NCBI RefSeq assembly: GCF_003387575.1 | Contig: NZ_QUAB01000011.1 | Coordinates: forward strand, 1-58,595 | Direction of reading: 5' to 3' | Length of the DNA: 58,595 bases | Origin: Microbacterium bovistercoris | Lineage (GTDB): Bacteria; Actinomycetota; Actinomycetes; Actinomycetales; Microbacteriaceae | Part shown: positions 41,882-50,658 of the stretch, one piece after another | How the letters are laid out: every line of letters begins with the position of its first letter | Numbering within the stretch: the stretch's first letter is position 1 | The notes under the pieces: generated by a model | Told to the model about the DNA's origin: nothing | Seen by the model: only the letters and a program-made list of their open reading frames with translations | Databases searched by the model: none | Made by a program: the position numbers and the translations under genes

Positions 41882-43078
41882 ATGGCCACCCGGCATCCCC
41901 GCTCCCTCATGCTGGCGCTCGGCGCCCTGACGGCCTTCGGCCCGATCTCGCTCGACGTGTACCTGCCCTCCCTGCCGCAGCTGGGCGCCGACCTCGGGGC
42001 ATCCGAATCGCTGACGCAGTTCACCATGAGCGCGTGCATGATCGGCCTCGCGGTGGGGCAGCTGCTGTGGGGGCCGATCAGCGACCGGTACGGCAGGCGG
42101 ATGCCGCTGATCATCGCCGTCGCCGGGTTCGTGATCACCTCGGTGCTGTGCGCGCTCGCGCCGACGATCGGCGCGCTGATCGCGATCCGGCTCATCCAGG
42201 GGCTCTGCGGCGCGGGCGGGATGGTGATCGCCCGCGCGGTCGTGCACGACCTGTTCTCTGGGGCCGACGCGATGGCCGCGTTCTCGACCCTCGCCGCGGT
42301 GATGGGCGTGGCGCCGGTGCTCGCGCCTCTCCTCGGCGGTGCGATCGTGACGTTCAGCGACTGGCGCGGGGTCTTCGTCGCGCTCGCGGTGATCGGCGCG
42401 CTGCTGCTGGCGGTGTCGGCACTGCTCGTGCCGGAGTCGCTGCCCCGCGGCGAGCGCACCGACGGCGGCATCCGGAACGACTTCCGCGGGATCGGGGCTG
42501 CCCTGACGAATCGCGGCTTCATGCTCACCGCGCTGACGCTCTCGCTCGCCGGGATCGTGCTGTTCACCTACCTGCAGCTGTCGCCGTTCGTGCTGCAGGA
42601 GCAGTACGGGCTCAGCGCGCAGGGGTTCGCGGCGGTGTTCGCGGTGAACTCACTCGGCATCCTGGGTGCCGCCCAGCTGAACCGGCGCATGGCCGGGCGG
42701 GTGCCTGGCGAGCGGATGGTGCGGCTCGCGCTCACGGTCGGCCTCGCGGCCGCGATCGCCGTGGTGCTCGCGGCCGCGACGTCGTCGGCACTGCCGTGGC
42801 TGCTCGTGCCGCTGTTCGTCGCCGTGTCCACGCACGGCGTGAACAATCCCGCCCTGACCGCGCTCGCACTCGGGCGGATCACGCGGGGTGCAGGATCGGC
42901 CTCGGCGGTGCTCGGCACGATGACACTGCTGGTGGGGGCGCTCGTGCCGCCGCTGGTGTCGTCGTTCGGCGTCTCCGCGACGCTGCTCGGCGCGACGATG
43001 GTCGCCGCCCTCGTCGCGGCGCTGGTCCTGACGCTGGCGACGAGCCGCCCGGCATCCGGCTCGGCATCGCACGGCTGA
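41882..43078 (+). CDS. Bcr/CflA-type multidrug efflux MFS transporter
   Basis: 398 residues with about 12 membrane segments. The start LGALTAFGPISLDVYLPSLP and the GQLLWGPISDRYGRRMPLI motif (about residues 60-78) identify the Bcr/CflA drug:proton antiporter group. RLIQGLCGAGGMVIARAVVH is the conserved fourth-helix segment. It starts 3 nt after the previous exporter stop and shares the MarR-controlled transcript. The pairing of two different exporters behind one MarR suggests broad efflux. A family A palindrome follows the stop. Confidence 0.9.
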   Translation: MATRHPRSLMLALGALTAFGPISLDVYLPSLPQLGADLGASESLTQFTMSACMIGLAVGQLLWGPISDRYGRRMPLIIAVAGFVITSVLCALAPTIGALIAIRLIQGLCGAGGMVIARAVVHDLFSGADAMAAFSTLAAVMGVAPVLAPLLGGAIVTFSDWRGVFVALAVIGALLLAVSALLVPESLPRGERTDGGIRNDFRGIGAALTNRGFMLTALTLSLAGIVLFTYLQLSPFVLQEQYGLSAQGFAAVFAVNSLGILGAAQLNRRMAGRVPGERMVRLALTVGLAAAIAVVLAAATSSALPWLLVPLFVAVSTHGVNNPALTALALGRITRGAGSASAVLGTMTLLVGALVPPLVSSFGVSATLLGATMVAALVAALVLTLATSRPASGSASHG

Positions 43079-43088
43079 CCCGCCTCTG

Positions 43089-43151
43089 GCTCCGGTCTCA
43101 CTCGTTGCGGGTGCGTGTCGCTGCCCGACCCGCATCCGCTGAGACCGGAGC
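43089..43151. repeat. Family A palindrome, copy 4 (forward polarity)
   Basis: The left arm is GCTCCGGTCTCACTCGTT and the right arm is CCGCTGAGACCGGAGC with inner stem GCGGGT/ACCCGC. It starts 10 bp after the stop of the Bcr/CflA exporter. Confidence 0.85.
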
Positions 43152-43234
43152 GTCCGGGGCGGGTGCGGAACAGCGGATCTTACGAGTCGGTGAGAAACGG
43201 GATGCCCGCGTCGCGACGCTCGTACGCTGAGGAC

Positions 43235-44839
43235 ATGAACGGAGCATCACGCGGGACCGCAGCCGTGGCGGGAATCGCAGCGGCGGTCGTCGGCGCAGGT
43301 GCCGGCGAACTCGTCGCCGCACTGCTCGCGCCATCGTCGAGCCCGTTCGCGGTCATCGGCGGCGCCCTGATCGACGTCGCGCCGGCCTGGGCGAAGGACA
43401 CCGCGATCGCGTGGTTCGGCACCGCCGACAAGGCCGCCCTGCTGGTGGGGATCGGCATCGTGCTGCTCGCGGCGGCCGCGCTCGCGGGCCTCGCCGAGGC
43501 CCGCCGGCCGCGCTCCGGCGTCATCGCGTTCGCGGTTCTCGGAGTGGGCGTCGGCATCCTGGCGCTCACCCGGCCGGATGCCGGATTCTCGGCCTGGGTG
43601 CCGTCGGTGATCGCCGGCGTGGTGGCCGCGACCGCGCTGCGACTGCTCATGCGCGTCGCCCCGGTACGGATGCAGGCAGGGAGTACGCCTGCAGGCCGAA
43701 ACCCCGGCGTGTCCGCCGACAGAGATGACGACGTCCCTGCATCCGTCGCAGCCGGCACGGCATCCGAGGGCCCCTCCCGTCGGCGCTTCCTCGCATGGGC
43801 CGGCGGCACCGCCGCGGCCGGCGTCCTGATGGCCTTCGCGGGCGGGCTGGCCCGCGCCGGATCGACCGCCGTGACTGCGGTCCGCGAGGCCATCCGACTG
43901 CCCCGCGCCGCATCCCCCGCCCCGGCGATCCCGGCGGATGCCGAACTCGGCATCCCCAACCTCACCCCCGTGATCACGCCGAACACCGCGTTCTACCGGA
44001 TCGACACCGCCCTGGTCGTGCCCTCCGTCGACCCTGCGGACTGGCGGCTGCGCATCCACGGCCTGGTCGCGCAGGAGGTGACGCTGACCTGGGACGAGCT
44101 GCTCGCCCTGCCCCTGGTCGAGCGGGCCGTCACGCTCTCGTGCGTGTCGAACACCGTCGGCGGTGACCTCGTCGGCAACGCCGTCTGGCTCGGCTACCCG
44201 ATCCGCGAGCTGCTGAAGCGGGCGCAGCCCGACCCGGACGCCGACATGGTGCTGTCGACCTCGTCCGACGGCTTCACCGCCGGGACACCCCTCGAGGTTC
44301 TCACCGACGACCGCGACGCGCTGCTCGCGATCGGCATGAACGGCGAGCCGCTGCCGCTCGAGCACGGGTTCCCGGTGCGGATGGTCGTCCCCGGCCTGTA
44401 CGGGTACGTGTCGGCGACGAAGTGGGTCACCGACCTCGAGGTCACCCGGTTCGACCGGGCGACGGCGTACTGGACCGACCGCGGCTGGTCGGCGAAGGGG
44501 CCGATCAAACTTCAGTCCCGCATCGACGTGCCGCGCCCGCGCACTCCGATACCCGCCGGCGAGACGATGATCGCCGGCGTCGCCTGGCAGCCGCACTCCG
44601 GCGTCGCCGGCGTCGAGGTGCAGATCGACGACGGCCCCTGGCGGGCCGCCGATCTCGCCGCAGCGATCTCCGACGACACCTGGGTGCAGTGGCGGATGCT
44701 GTGGGACGCGGATGCCGGCGACCACACGCTCCGGTGCCGCGCGATCGGCTCCGACGGGAAGCCCCAGACCGGCGACTCCGCTCCCCCGGCGCCCGACGGC
44801 GCGACCGGCTGGCACGAGGTCACGGTGACCGTCTCGTGA
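43235..44839 (+). CDS. Membrane-anchored molybdopterin-dependent oxidoreductase (sulfite-oxidase type)
   Basis: 534 residues. Four N-terminal membrane segments (about residues 5-150) and a fifth (SRRRFLAWAGGTAAAGVLMA, about 187-206) precede an extracytoplasmic sulfite-oxidase-fold domain. The molybdenum-ligand cysteine is in VTLSCVSNTVGGDLVGNAVW; VPGLYGYVSATKWV and the C-terminal dimerization domain (GVAWQPHSGVAGVEVQIDDG) follow. It would oxidize or reduce small oxyanions or sulfoxides at the membrane; the electron partner is not encoded nearby. ATG 43235 follows TGAGGAC. Molybdenum-cofactor genes are not in the window. Confidence 0.87.
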   Translation: MNGASRGTAAVAGIAAAVVGAGAGELVAALLAPSSSPFAVIGGALIDVAPAWAKDTAIAWFGTADKAALLVGIGIVLLAAAALAGLAEARRPRSGVIAFAVLGVGVGILALTRPDAGFSAWVPSVIAGVVAATALRLLMRVAPVRMQAGSTPAGRNPGVSADRDDDVPASVAAGTASEGPSRRRFLAWAGGTAAAGVLMAFAGGLARAGSTAVTAVREAIRLPRAASPAPAIPADAELGIPNLTPVITPNTAFYRIDTALVVPSVDPADWRLRIHGLVAQEVTLTWDELLALPLVERAVTLSCVSNTVGGDLVGNAVWLGYPIRELLKRAQPDPDADMVLSTSSDGFTAGTPLEVLTDDRDALLAIGMNGEPLPLEHGFPVRMVVPGLYGYVSATKWVTDLEVTRFDRATAYWTDRGWSAKGPIKLQSRIDVPRPRTPIPAGETMIAGVAWQPHSGVAGVEVQIDDGPWRAADLAAAISDDTWVQWRMLWDADAGDHTLRCRAIGSDGKPQTGDSAPPAPDGATGWHEVTVTVS

Positions 44840-44854
44840 TCTCGATCCCCAGCG

Positions 44855-44916
44855 GCTCCGGTCGGGGCGGATGCGGGTGCCGCGCCCGGAACACCCGCAA
44901 CGAGTGGGACCGGAGC
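44855..44916. repeat. Family A palindrome, copy 5 (reverse polarity)
   Basis: The left arm is GCTCCGGTCGGGGCGGAT and the right arm is AACGAGTGGGACCGGAGC with inner stem GCGGGTG/CACCCGC. The CGAGT half is on the right, as in copy 2. The middle is more diverged than in other copies. Confidence 0.8.
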
Positions 44917-44967
44917 TGGGGAAGCTCCGCACACCGTCAGGGTTTCGCGAGGATCGCGTTCACATAG

Positions 44968-44983
44968 TTCACGAATTCATGAA
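44968..44983. promoter_or_regulatory. Dyad upstream of the ABC exporter
   Basis: TTCACGAATTCATGAA is symmetric at 14 of 16 positions around GAATTC and ends 21 bp before the ATPase start. It is a candidate site for the GbsR/MarR regulator encoded at the end of this operon. Confidence 0.5.
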
Positions 44984-45004
44984 ATGGGCGTACCGTCGCC
45001 TCTC

Positions 45005-45970
45005 ATGAACACCATCATCAGCACGCGCGGTCTGACGAAGACCTACGGTCGCGTGCACGCGCTCGACGGACTCGACCTCGAGGTCGAAGCCGGCCAGGTG
45101 CACGGCTTCCTCGGCCCGAACGGCGCGGGAAAGTCCACGACCATCCGCATCCTGCTCGGACTCGCGCGCAAGTCCGGCGGCGAGGCATCCGTCTTCGGCG
45201 AGGAGCCCTGGCACGCGGCATCCCGCCTGCACCGGCGCATCGCCTATGTGCCCGGCGACGTGAGCGTGTGGCCCAACCTGTCCGGCGGCGAGGCCATCGA
45301 CTTCCTCGCCCGGCTGCGCGGCGCGCACACCAAGGACCCGGCTTACCGCACCGAGAAGCTGCGACTCATGGAAGCCTTCCAGTTCGACCCGCAGAAGAAG
45401 GGCCGTTCGTACTCCAAGGGCAACCGGCAGAAGGTGGCCCTCGTCGCGGCGTTCGCCGTGCCCGCCGACCTGTACATCCTCGATGAGCCGACCAGCGGCC
45501 TGGACCCTCTGATGGAGGTGATGTTCCGCCGCGAGATCACCCGGGTGCGGGACGCCGGCGCCACCGTGCTGCTGTCCAGTCACATCATGAGCGAGGTGGA
45601 GCAGCTCTGCGACCGGCTGTCGATCATCCGGGAGGGGCGGATCGTCGAGACCGGCACCCTCGCGGAGCTGCGGCACCTGACCCGCACCGAGATCTCGTTC
45701 GATGCGTCGTCGGCGGAGGCTCTGGCGGGCATTCCCGACGCGCACGACGGCACCGTCACGGAAGGGCGCGCCCGATTCACCGTCGACAGCGACCGCGTCG
45801 CCGGGGTGCTCCCCGAACTGGCGCGCCGCAGCGTCGAAGGCCTGCGTGTCGAGCCGCCCTCCCTCGAGGAGCTGTTCCTGCGTCACTACGGTGACGACCT
45901 GAACGCGCTGGAGAACGGCCACGGCGCAGCGACCCGTCGCGAACGGAAGGAACAGGAGGCGCTGAAGTGA
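45005..45970 (+). CDS. ABC transporter ATP-binding protein (drug-exporter type)
   Basis: 321 residues. Walker A GPNGAGKST (about residue 38), a signature region YSKGNRQKVALVAAFAVPAD in place of the usual LSGGQ (SKGNRQ is normal for the tetronasin/DrrA-like exporters), Walker B LYILDEPTSGLDP and the switch SSHIMSEVEQLCDRL are all present. A C-terminal regulatory domain follows. ATG 45005 fits MNTIISTRGLTKTYG. It energizes the permease encoded next, with which it overlaps by 4 nt (GTGA). Confidence 0.92.
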   Translation: MNTIISTRGLTKTYGRVHALDGLDLEVEAGQVHGFLGPNGAGKSTTIRILLGLARKSGGEASVFGEEPWHAASRLHRRIAYVPGDVSVWPNLSGGEAIDFLARLRGAHTKDPAYRTEKLRLMEAFQFDPQKKGRSYSKGNRQKVALVAAFAVPADLYILDEPTSGLDPLMEVMFRREITRVRDAGATVLLSSHIMSEVEQLCDRLSIIREGRIVETGTLAELRHLTRTEISFDASSAEALAGIPDAHDGTVTEGRARFTVDSDRVAGVLPELARRSVEGLRVEPPSLEELFLRHYGDDLNALENGHGAATRRERKEQEALK

Positions 45971-47580
45971 ACGCGCTGCTGCGTCAGCGGCTTCGGCGCG
46001 ACCGCGTGCAGCTGCTGCTGTGGATCCTCGGCACCGTCGCGCTCGCGGCGACCGCCGTCGGCGGCGTCACCGAATCGTACGGCGACCTCGCGGACCGCAC
46101 TGCCGTGCTCGCCACGGTGATGGCCAACCCCGTCATCCTGATGTTCCGCGGACTGCCCTCCGGTGCCGGCGAGGCGCAGGTCGCCCTGTTCCTCATCCTG
46201 CCGTTCCTGGCCATGCTCGCCGCTTTCATGAGCACGTTCCTCGCGGTGCGGCACACCCGCGCCGAGGAGGAACAGGGCCGCGCCGAGTTGATCTCGGCCA
46301 CGCCCGCTGCACGGGTCACCCCGCTCGCGGCGACGATCGTGCACGGAATGCTCGCGAACGTCGTGCTCGGGCTGCTGATCAGTCTGGTGTACCTCGGCTC
46401 GGGCTATCCCGCGGCGGGGTCGTGGATCGTCGGCCTCGCCACCGCGTCGGTCGGGCTGTGCTTCCTCGGGGTCGGACTGCTCTCGGCCCAGCTGATGCGC
46501 ACATCCCGCGGCGCGAACTCCCTCGCGGTGTGGATCCTCGTCGCGACCTACGTGATGGCCGGACTCGGCAACGCACTCGGCACGCCCAGCGACGACCTCA
46601 CCCGCATGGAGAGCGGCTGGCTGGCCTGGCTGTCGCCGTTCGGCTGGGCGGAGAACACCCGCCCGTACGCCGACGACGCCGTATGGCCGGCGCTGCTCGG
46701 CATCGGCGTCGGCGCGCTGCTGACCGCGGTCGCCTTCGCGGTGCAGTCCGTGCGCGACCTCGGCGAGGGCATCGTGCCCCAGCGGCACGGTCGCCGCTGG
46801 GCACCGGCGTCGCTCGGCACCCCGATCGGCCTCGTCTGGCACCTCACCCGCGGATCGGTGCTCGGATGGGCGATCGGCGGGTTCCTGACCGGGCTGCTCG
46901 CCACCAGCCTGGCCGCAGTGGTGAACGAGATCGGCACGAAGATCGAGGCGGTGCAGAAGATCTTCGAATCGCTGTCCCAGCAGGGCGGTCTGGAGTCGGG
47001 CATGGTCGTGATCTTCTACATCATCGCCGGCGTCCTCGCGGCCTGTGCCGCCGTGCAGACGGTGTGCCGCGCCCGCCAGGAAGAGGTGCACGGCACCGCC
47101 GAGCCCGTGCTCGCGTCGGCCGTCGACCGGGTGCGCTGGCTGGGTGGATACCTGGTGGTCGCGTTCGCAGCTGTGGTGCTCACGATCGCGGGCGCGCTGC
47201 TCGGCTCGACCCTCGGCGCCGCGCGCAGCGAGACCGGTTCCGAACTCATGAACGACGCCGTGGTCGCCGGCCTCGGACAGGGCATCGCCGCCTGCGTTTT
47301 CCTGTCGATCACCGCCCTCGTCTTCGTCCTGGTCCCGCGGGCGACGATCGTCGCGGGCTGGGTGCTCGTGCTGGTGGGACTGATCATCGGCATGTTCGGT
47401 CCGCTGTTCTCGCTGCCGGACTGGCTGACCGGGCTGTCGCCGTTCACCCAGACGCCGGAGCTCGGGGGGAACGGCGACATCGACCTCAAGGGCGTCTGGT
47501 GGCTCACGGCCACCGCGGTGGTCGCCGCCGTGGCATCCCTCGGCCTGATGCGCCGGCGCGAGCTGCATCCGGCGGGGTGA
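45967..47580 (+). CDS. ABC exporter permease (tetronasin-resistance type)
   Basis: 537 residues with about 12 membrane segments in two similar halves (first half from RDRVQLLLWILGTVALAATA, second from LGTPIGLVWHLTRGSVLGWA), as in polyketide/ionophore exporters of the tetronasin-resistance type. The conserved cytoplasmic RHTRAEEEQGRAELISATPA and CRARQEEVHGTAEPVLASAV repeats mark the two halves. It starts with GTG 45967 overlapping the ATPase stop. The substrate is unknown and probably hydrophobic. The regulator gene follows 67 nt downstream. Confidence 0.9.
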   Translation: MNALLRQRLRRDRVQLLLWILGTVALAATAVGGVTESYGDLADRTAVLATVMANPVILMFRGLPSGAGEAQVALFLILPFLAMLAAFMSTFLAVRHTRAEEEQGRAELISATPAARVTPLAATIVHGMLANVVLGLLISLVYLGSGYPAAGSWIVGLATASVGLCFLGVGLLSAQLMRTSRGANSLAVWILVATYVMAGLGNALGTPSDDLTRMESGWLAWLSPFGWAENTRPYADDAVWPALLGIGVGALLTAVAFAVQSVRDLGEGIVPQRHGRRWAPASLGTPIGLVWHLTRGSVLGWAIGGFLTGLLATSLAAVVNEIGTKIEAVQKIFESLSQQGGLESGMVVIFYIIAGVLAACAAVQTVCRARQEEVHGTAEPVLASAVDRVRWLGGYLVVAFAAVVLTIAGALLGSTLGAARSETGSELMNDAVVAGLGQGIAACVFLSITALVFVLVPRATIVAGWVLVLVGLIIGMFGPLFSLPDWLTGLSPFTQTPELGGNGDIDLKGVWWLTATAVVAAVASLGLMRRRELHPAG

Positions 47581-47647
47581 TGACAGCACGGCTCCGCCGC
47601 ACGGCCTCCGCGCGGCGGAGCGAGGGAATCCTTGGGAGGATCGACTC

Positions 47648-48151
47648 ATGGAGAGCGACATGACGGCCGAGCAGGACGACGCCGGACACGTCGCCGTCGA
47701 TGCCGCAGAGGATGCGGCAGCCATCCTCACCGCGGTCGGATTCCCCCGGATGCCCGCGCGAGTCATGATGGCGCTGATCGCCGCACCGGCCGGCGGGTAC
47801 ACCGCCTCCGAACTGGGTGAGCGCCTCGGCGTCAGCGCCGCGGCCGTCTCCGGGGCCGTCCGGTATCTCCAGACGGTGATGGTCATCCGTCGGGTCTCCC
47901 GCCCCGACCATCGCCTGGCGCGCTACGAGATCATCCCCGACACCTGGTACGGCCTGATGACGAACAACGCGCCCACCTACGAGCGTCTCGCCACGAGCAT
48001 CGAGTCGATCGGCGCCGCGCACTCCGCCGACCACGCAGCCACGGAGCGCGCCGAGGAGATGGCCGAGTTCTTCCGCTTCATGGCCAGGCGGATGCCGGAA
48101 CTCGTCGACGAGTGGGAGATGCTGCGGGCCGAGCGCCGACTCACCGACTGA
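47648..48151 (+). CDS. GbsR/MarR-family transcriptional regulator
   Basis: 167 residues. The winged helix (MPARVMMALIAAPAGGYTAS, then ELGERLGVSAAAVSGAVRYL, about residues 36-75) and the following VIRRVSRPDHRLARYEIIPD wing are of the GbsR/MarR type that commonly ends ABC-exporter operons. It probably represses the preceding ATPase-permease pair, with the dyad at 44968 as a candidate site. ATG 47648 has TGGGAGGAT 8-16 nt upstream; ATG 47660 is also possible. Confidence 0.85.
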   Translation: MESDMTAEQDDAGHVAVDAAEDAAAILTAVGFPRMPARVMMALIAAPAGGYTASELGERLGVSAAAVSGAVRYLQTVMVIRRVSRPDHRLARYEIIPDTWYGLMTNNAPTYERLATSIESIGAAHSADHAATERAEEMAEFFRFMARRMPELVDEWEMLRAERRLTD

Positions 48152-48199
48152 CCAGGGATTCCTCTGTCGCACCCTGTGCCCGCGGGATAGCGTGGAGGA

Positions 48200-50065
48200 A
48201 TGAGCGGCAACGGGAACGGATCAGGTCCGAAGGCCACCGCGCAGCGGTCGCCCCATGAACCACAGGTATTGGGGTGGGTGTTCTGGCCGTCCGCGGCGAT
48301 CGTCGTGCTGTTCGTGCTGTTCGCTCTTCTGGCCCCGAAGGTCGCCGAAGCGCTGTTCCAGACGATCCAGACGACGATCGTGAACGCCTTCAACTGGTAC
48401 TACGTGCTGATCGCCGCCTTCTTCGTCGCGTTCTGCCTCTTCCTCGGCTTCAGCCGGTTCGGCGACATCAAGCTCGGCCGCGACGACGAAGAGCCCGAAT
48501 TCTCACTGATGAGCTGGTTCTCGCTGCTGTTCGCAGCCGGAATGGGGATCGGGCTGGTGTTCTACGGCGTGAGCGAGCCGCTGAGCCACTTCGCGAACCC
48601 GCGCCCCGGCGTCACGGGCACCCCCGAGCAGCTGGCCCAGGCCGCACTCGGGCAGACGTACCTGCACTGGGGCGTGCATGCCTGGTCGATCTACGTCGTG
48701 ATCGGCCTGGCCCTCGCGTACGCCATCCACCGACGGCGCCGCCCGGTGTCGATCCGGTGGACGCTCGAGCCTCTGCTCGGCAAGCGCGTCGAGGGCGGCT
48801 GGGGGCATGCGATCGACATCATCGCGCTGATCGGCACGCTCTTCGGCGTCGCCACCTCACTCGGCCTCGGTGTGCTGCAGATGAGTTCGGGCCTGCACAC
48901 CGCCGGCATCGCAGACCCCGACGAGACGACCCAGGTCATCCTCATCCTGATCATCTCGGTGTTCGTGCTGATGTCGGTGCTGTCCGGCGTGACCAAGGGC
49001 ATGAAGTGGCTCTCGAACGCGAACCTCGTGCTCGCGGGCCTTCTCGTGCTGTACCTGCTCGCGGTCGGCCCCACCGAGTTCCTGCTGCGCGACTTCGTGC
49101 AGTCGATCGGCTACTACATCCAGAACTTCGTCGGGCTGTCCTTCAACGTCAGCGCCTTCCAGGGCGAGGCTGGCGAGCAGTGGCAGGCATCATGGACCTC
49201 GTTCTACTGGGGCTGGTGGATCTCGTGGGCGCCGTTCGTCGGCATCTTCATCGCGCGGGTCTCGAAGGGCCGCACGGTGCGCGAGTTCGTCGTCGGCGTC
49301 ATCCTCGTGCCGACGCTGCTCGGCATCCTGTGGTTCTCGGTGCTGGGCGGGTCCGCGCTCGCGATGGAGCTGGCGAACCCGGGCACGCTCACCGGTCCGG
49401 ACGGCTCGGTCGACCTGCAGGGCGCACTGTTCGAGATGCTGCAGAACGTGCCCGGATCGGCGATCGTCAGCGTCGGCGCGATCCTGCTGCTCGCGATCTT
49501 CTTCATCACCTCAGCCGACTCCGGGGCACTCGTGATGGGCATGATCGCCACCGGCGGCAAGCCCGAGCCGAAACGCTGGATCCGCACGTTCTTCGTCGTG
49601 ATCACCGCGCTGCTGGCGATCTCGCTGTTGCTCTCCGGCGGGCTGACCGCGCTGCAGACCGCGGCGATCACGATCGCGCTGCCGTTCAGCGTGGTGATGC
49701 TGCTGATGTGCTGGTCGACGGTCGTCGCGTTCACCCGTGAGCGGCGCGCATATGCGAAGGCGGAGCGCGCGCAGTTCATCGACCGGATCGGCGAGTACTA
49801 CGGCCTCGAGGTCGAGTCGCACGACGAGAAGGGCGTGCTGGGCGCGCAGCCGCGCTGGGTGCGGCGCATGCAGCGCCGCTTCGGACTCCCGGTCGCCCCG
49901 ACCGAACCGATCCGCATCACCGCGGGCGCGCTGTCGGCGGAGAGCCATGGAGACGCGAGCCCGTCCACGCTCGACGTCGACGAGCTGGTCGGCGAAGACG
50001 AACTGGCGGGCCTCGACGATCCGACGGTTCCGCAGCAGGACACCGGCCCGTTCCTCAAGGACTGA
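48200..50065 (+). CDS. BCCT-family betaine/choline/carnitine transporter
   Basis: 621 residues with 12 membrane segments. The family signature is clear in WTSFYWGWWISWAPFVGIFI (about residues 333-352), which contains the tryptophan box that forms the quaternary-amine site. GMGIGLVFYGVSEPLSHF is the conserved glycine-rich helix, and TSADSGALVMGM is also typical. A charged 100-residue C-terminal tail resembles the osmosensory tails of BetP-like carriers. It imports betaine or choline with sodium or protons, for osmotic protection or catabolism. GGAGGA abuts the ATG. Transcribed alone. Confidence 0.93.
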   Translation: MSGNGNGSGPKATAQRSPHEPQVLGWVFWPSAAIVVLFVLFALLAPKVAEALFQTIQTTIVNAFNWYYVLIAAFFVAFCLFLGFSRFGDIKLGRDDEEPEFSLMSWFSLLFAAGMGIGLVFYGVSEPLSHFANPRPGVTGTPEQLAQAALGQTYLHWGVHAWSIYVVIGLALAYAIHRRRRPVSIRWTLEPLLGKRVEGGWGHAIDIIALIGTLFGVATSLGLGVLQMSSGLHTAGIADPDETTQVILILIISVFVLMSVLSGVTKGMKWLSNANLVLAGLLVLYLLAVGPTEFLLRDFVQSIGYYIQNFVGLSFNVSAFQGEAGEQWQASWTSFYWGWWISWAPFVGIFIARVSKGRTVREFVVGVILVPTLLGILWFSVLGGSALAMELANPGTLTGPDGSVDLQGALFEMLQNVPGSAIVSVGAILLLAIFFITSADSGALVMGMIATGGKPEPKRWIRTFFVVITALLAISLLLSGGLTALQTAAITIALPFSVVMLLMCWSTVVAFTRERRAYAKAERAQFIDRIGEYYGLEVESHDEKGVLGAQPRWVRRMQRRFGLPVAPTEPIRITAGALSAESHGDASPSTLDVDELVGEDELAGLDDPTVPQQDTGPFLKD

Positions 50066-50253
50066 GCGGTACGGCCGGCGTCGGCGCCCCGCCGCACCGA
50101 CCGCGGCATCCGCCCGGCACAGACGCATCGACCCGGTACGCGAGCGTCGCAGGCGGCGCACGCGGCCGGCGGGGATGCACCGGGTCAGCAGGCCGACGGA
50201 CGCACTTTGTCAACGCCCTGTCCGGCGCCGGCGACAGCGGTTACCGTCCAGCC

Positions 50254-50556
50254 ATGAGTGATCAGCAGAGCAAGGGAAACCGGGATGCCGGTCAGTATCC
50301 GCACACCCCTGGCCAGGATCCGCTCGGCAGCGGCGAGCCCCGCCTGCCCGGCAGCCACTCCGGCGTTCCCGAGGACAACCCCGCACACAACACCGCTCCG
50401 GACGGACGCTTCGGCGGCGGCCAGGAGGAGCTTCCCGGCGATGACCAGGATGCGCCGCTGGGCGGCGATGAGAACACCGAGGAGCAGCTGGAGGCGGACA
50501 ACGCCGTCGAAGCCGATGCTCTGAAGAGCCTCGACCCCGACGACACTCCCGCCTGA
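50254..50556 (+). CDS. Small acidic, probably disordered hypothetical protein
   Basis: 100 residues, rich in Gly, Asp, Glu and Pro, with no hydrophobic segment (starts MSDQQSKGNRDAGQYPHTPG and ends EADALKSLDPDDTPA). No family is recognised. Coding is supported by codon usage like its neighbours, a clean stop, and the hairpin 18 bp after the stop. No strong ribosome site is seen before ATG 50254. The 188-bp gap upstream (50066-50253) shows nothing else I can identify. Low-complexity acidic proteins of this size are sometimes stress-induced, but no function can be assigned. Confidence 0.65.
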   Translation: MSDQQSKGNRDAGQYPHTPGQDPLGSGEPRLPGSHSGVPEDNPAHNTAPDGRFGGGQEELPGDDQDAPLGGDENTEEQLEADNAVEADALKSLDPDDTPA

Positions 50557-50573
50557 ACGACCCCGCGCCTCGC

Positions 50574-50640
50574 CGAGAAACACCTCCCGGCGCGAGAAAC
50601 GGTGTATGCGCACCTGTCTCGCGCCGGGAGGCGTTTCTCG
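50574..50640. terminator. Hairpin F between convergent genes
   Basis: 24-nt arms (50574-50597 and 50617-50640) match at 23 of 24 positions around a 19-nt loop; the core is CTCCCGGCGCGAGA. It fills the gap between the small acidic gene and the convergent rocD end (50659), so it probably terminates both transcripts. There is no T-tract. Confidence 0.75.
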
Positions 50641-50658
50641 CGGTCGGATGACGGGTGG

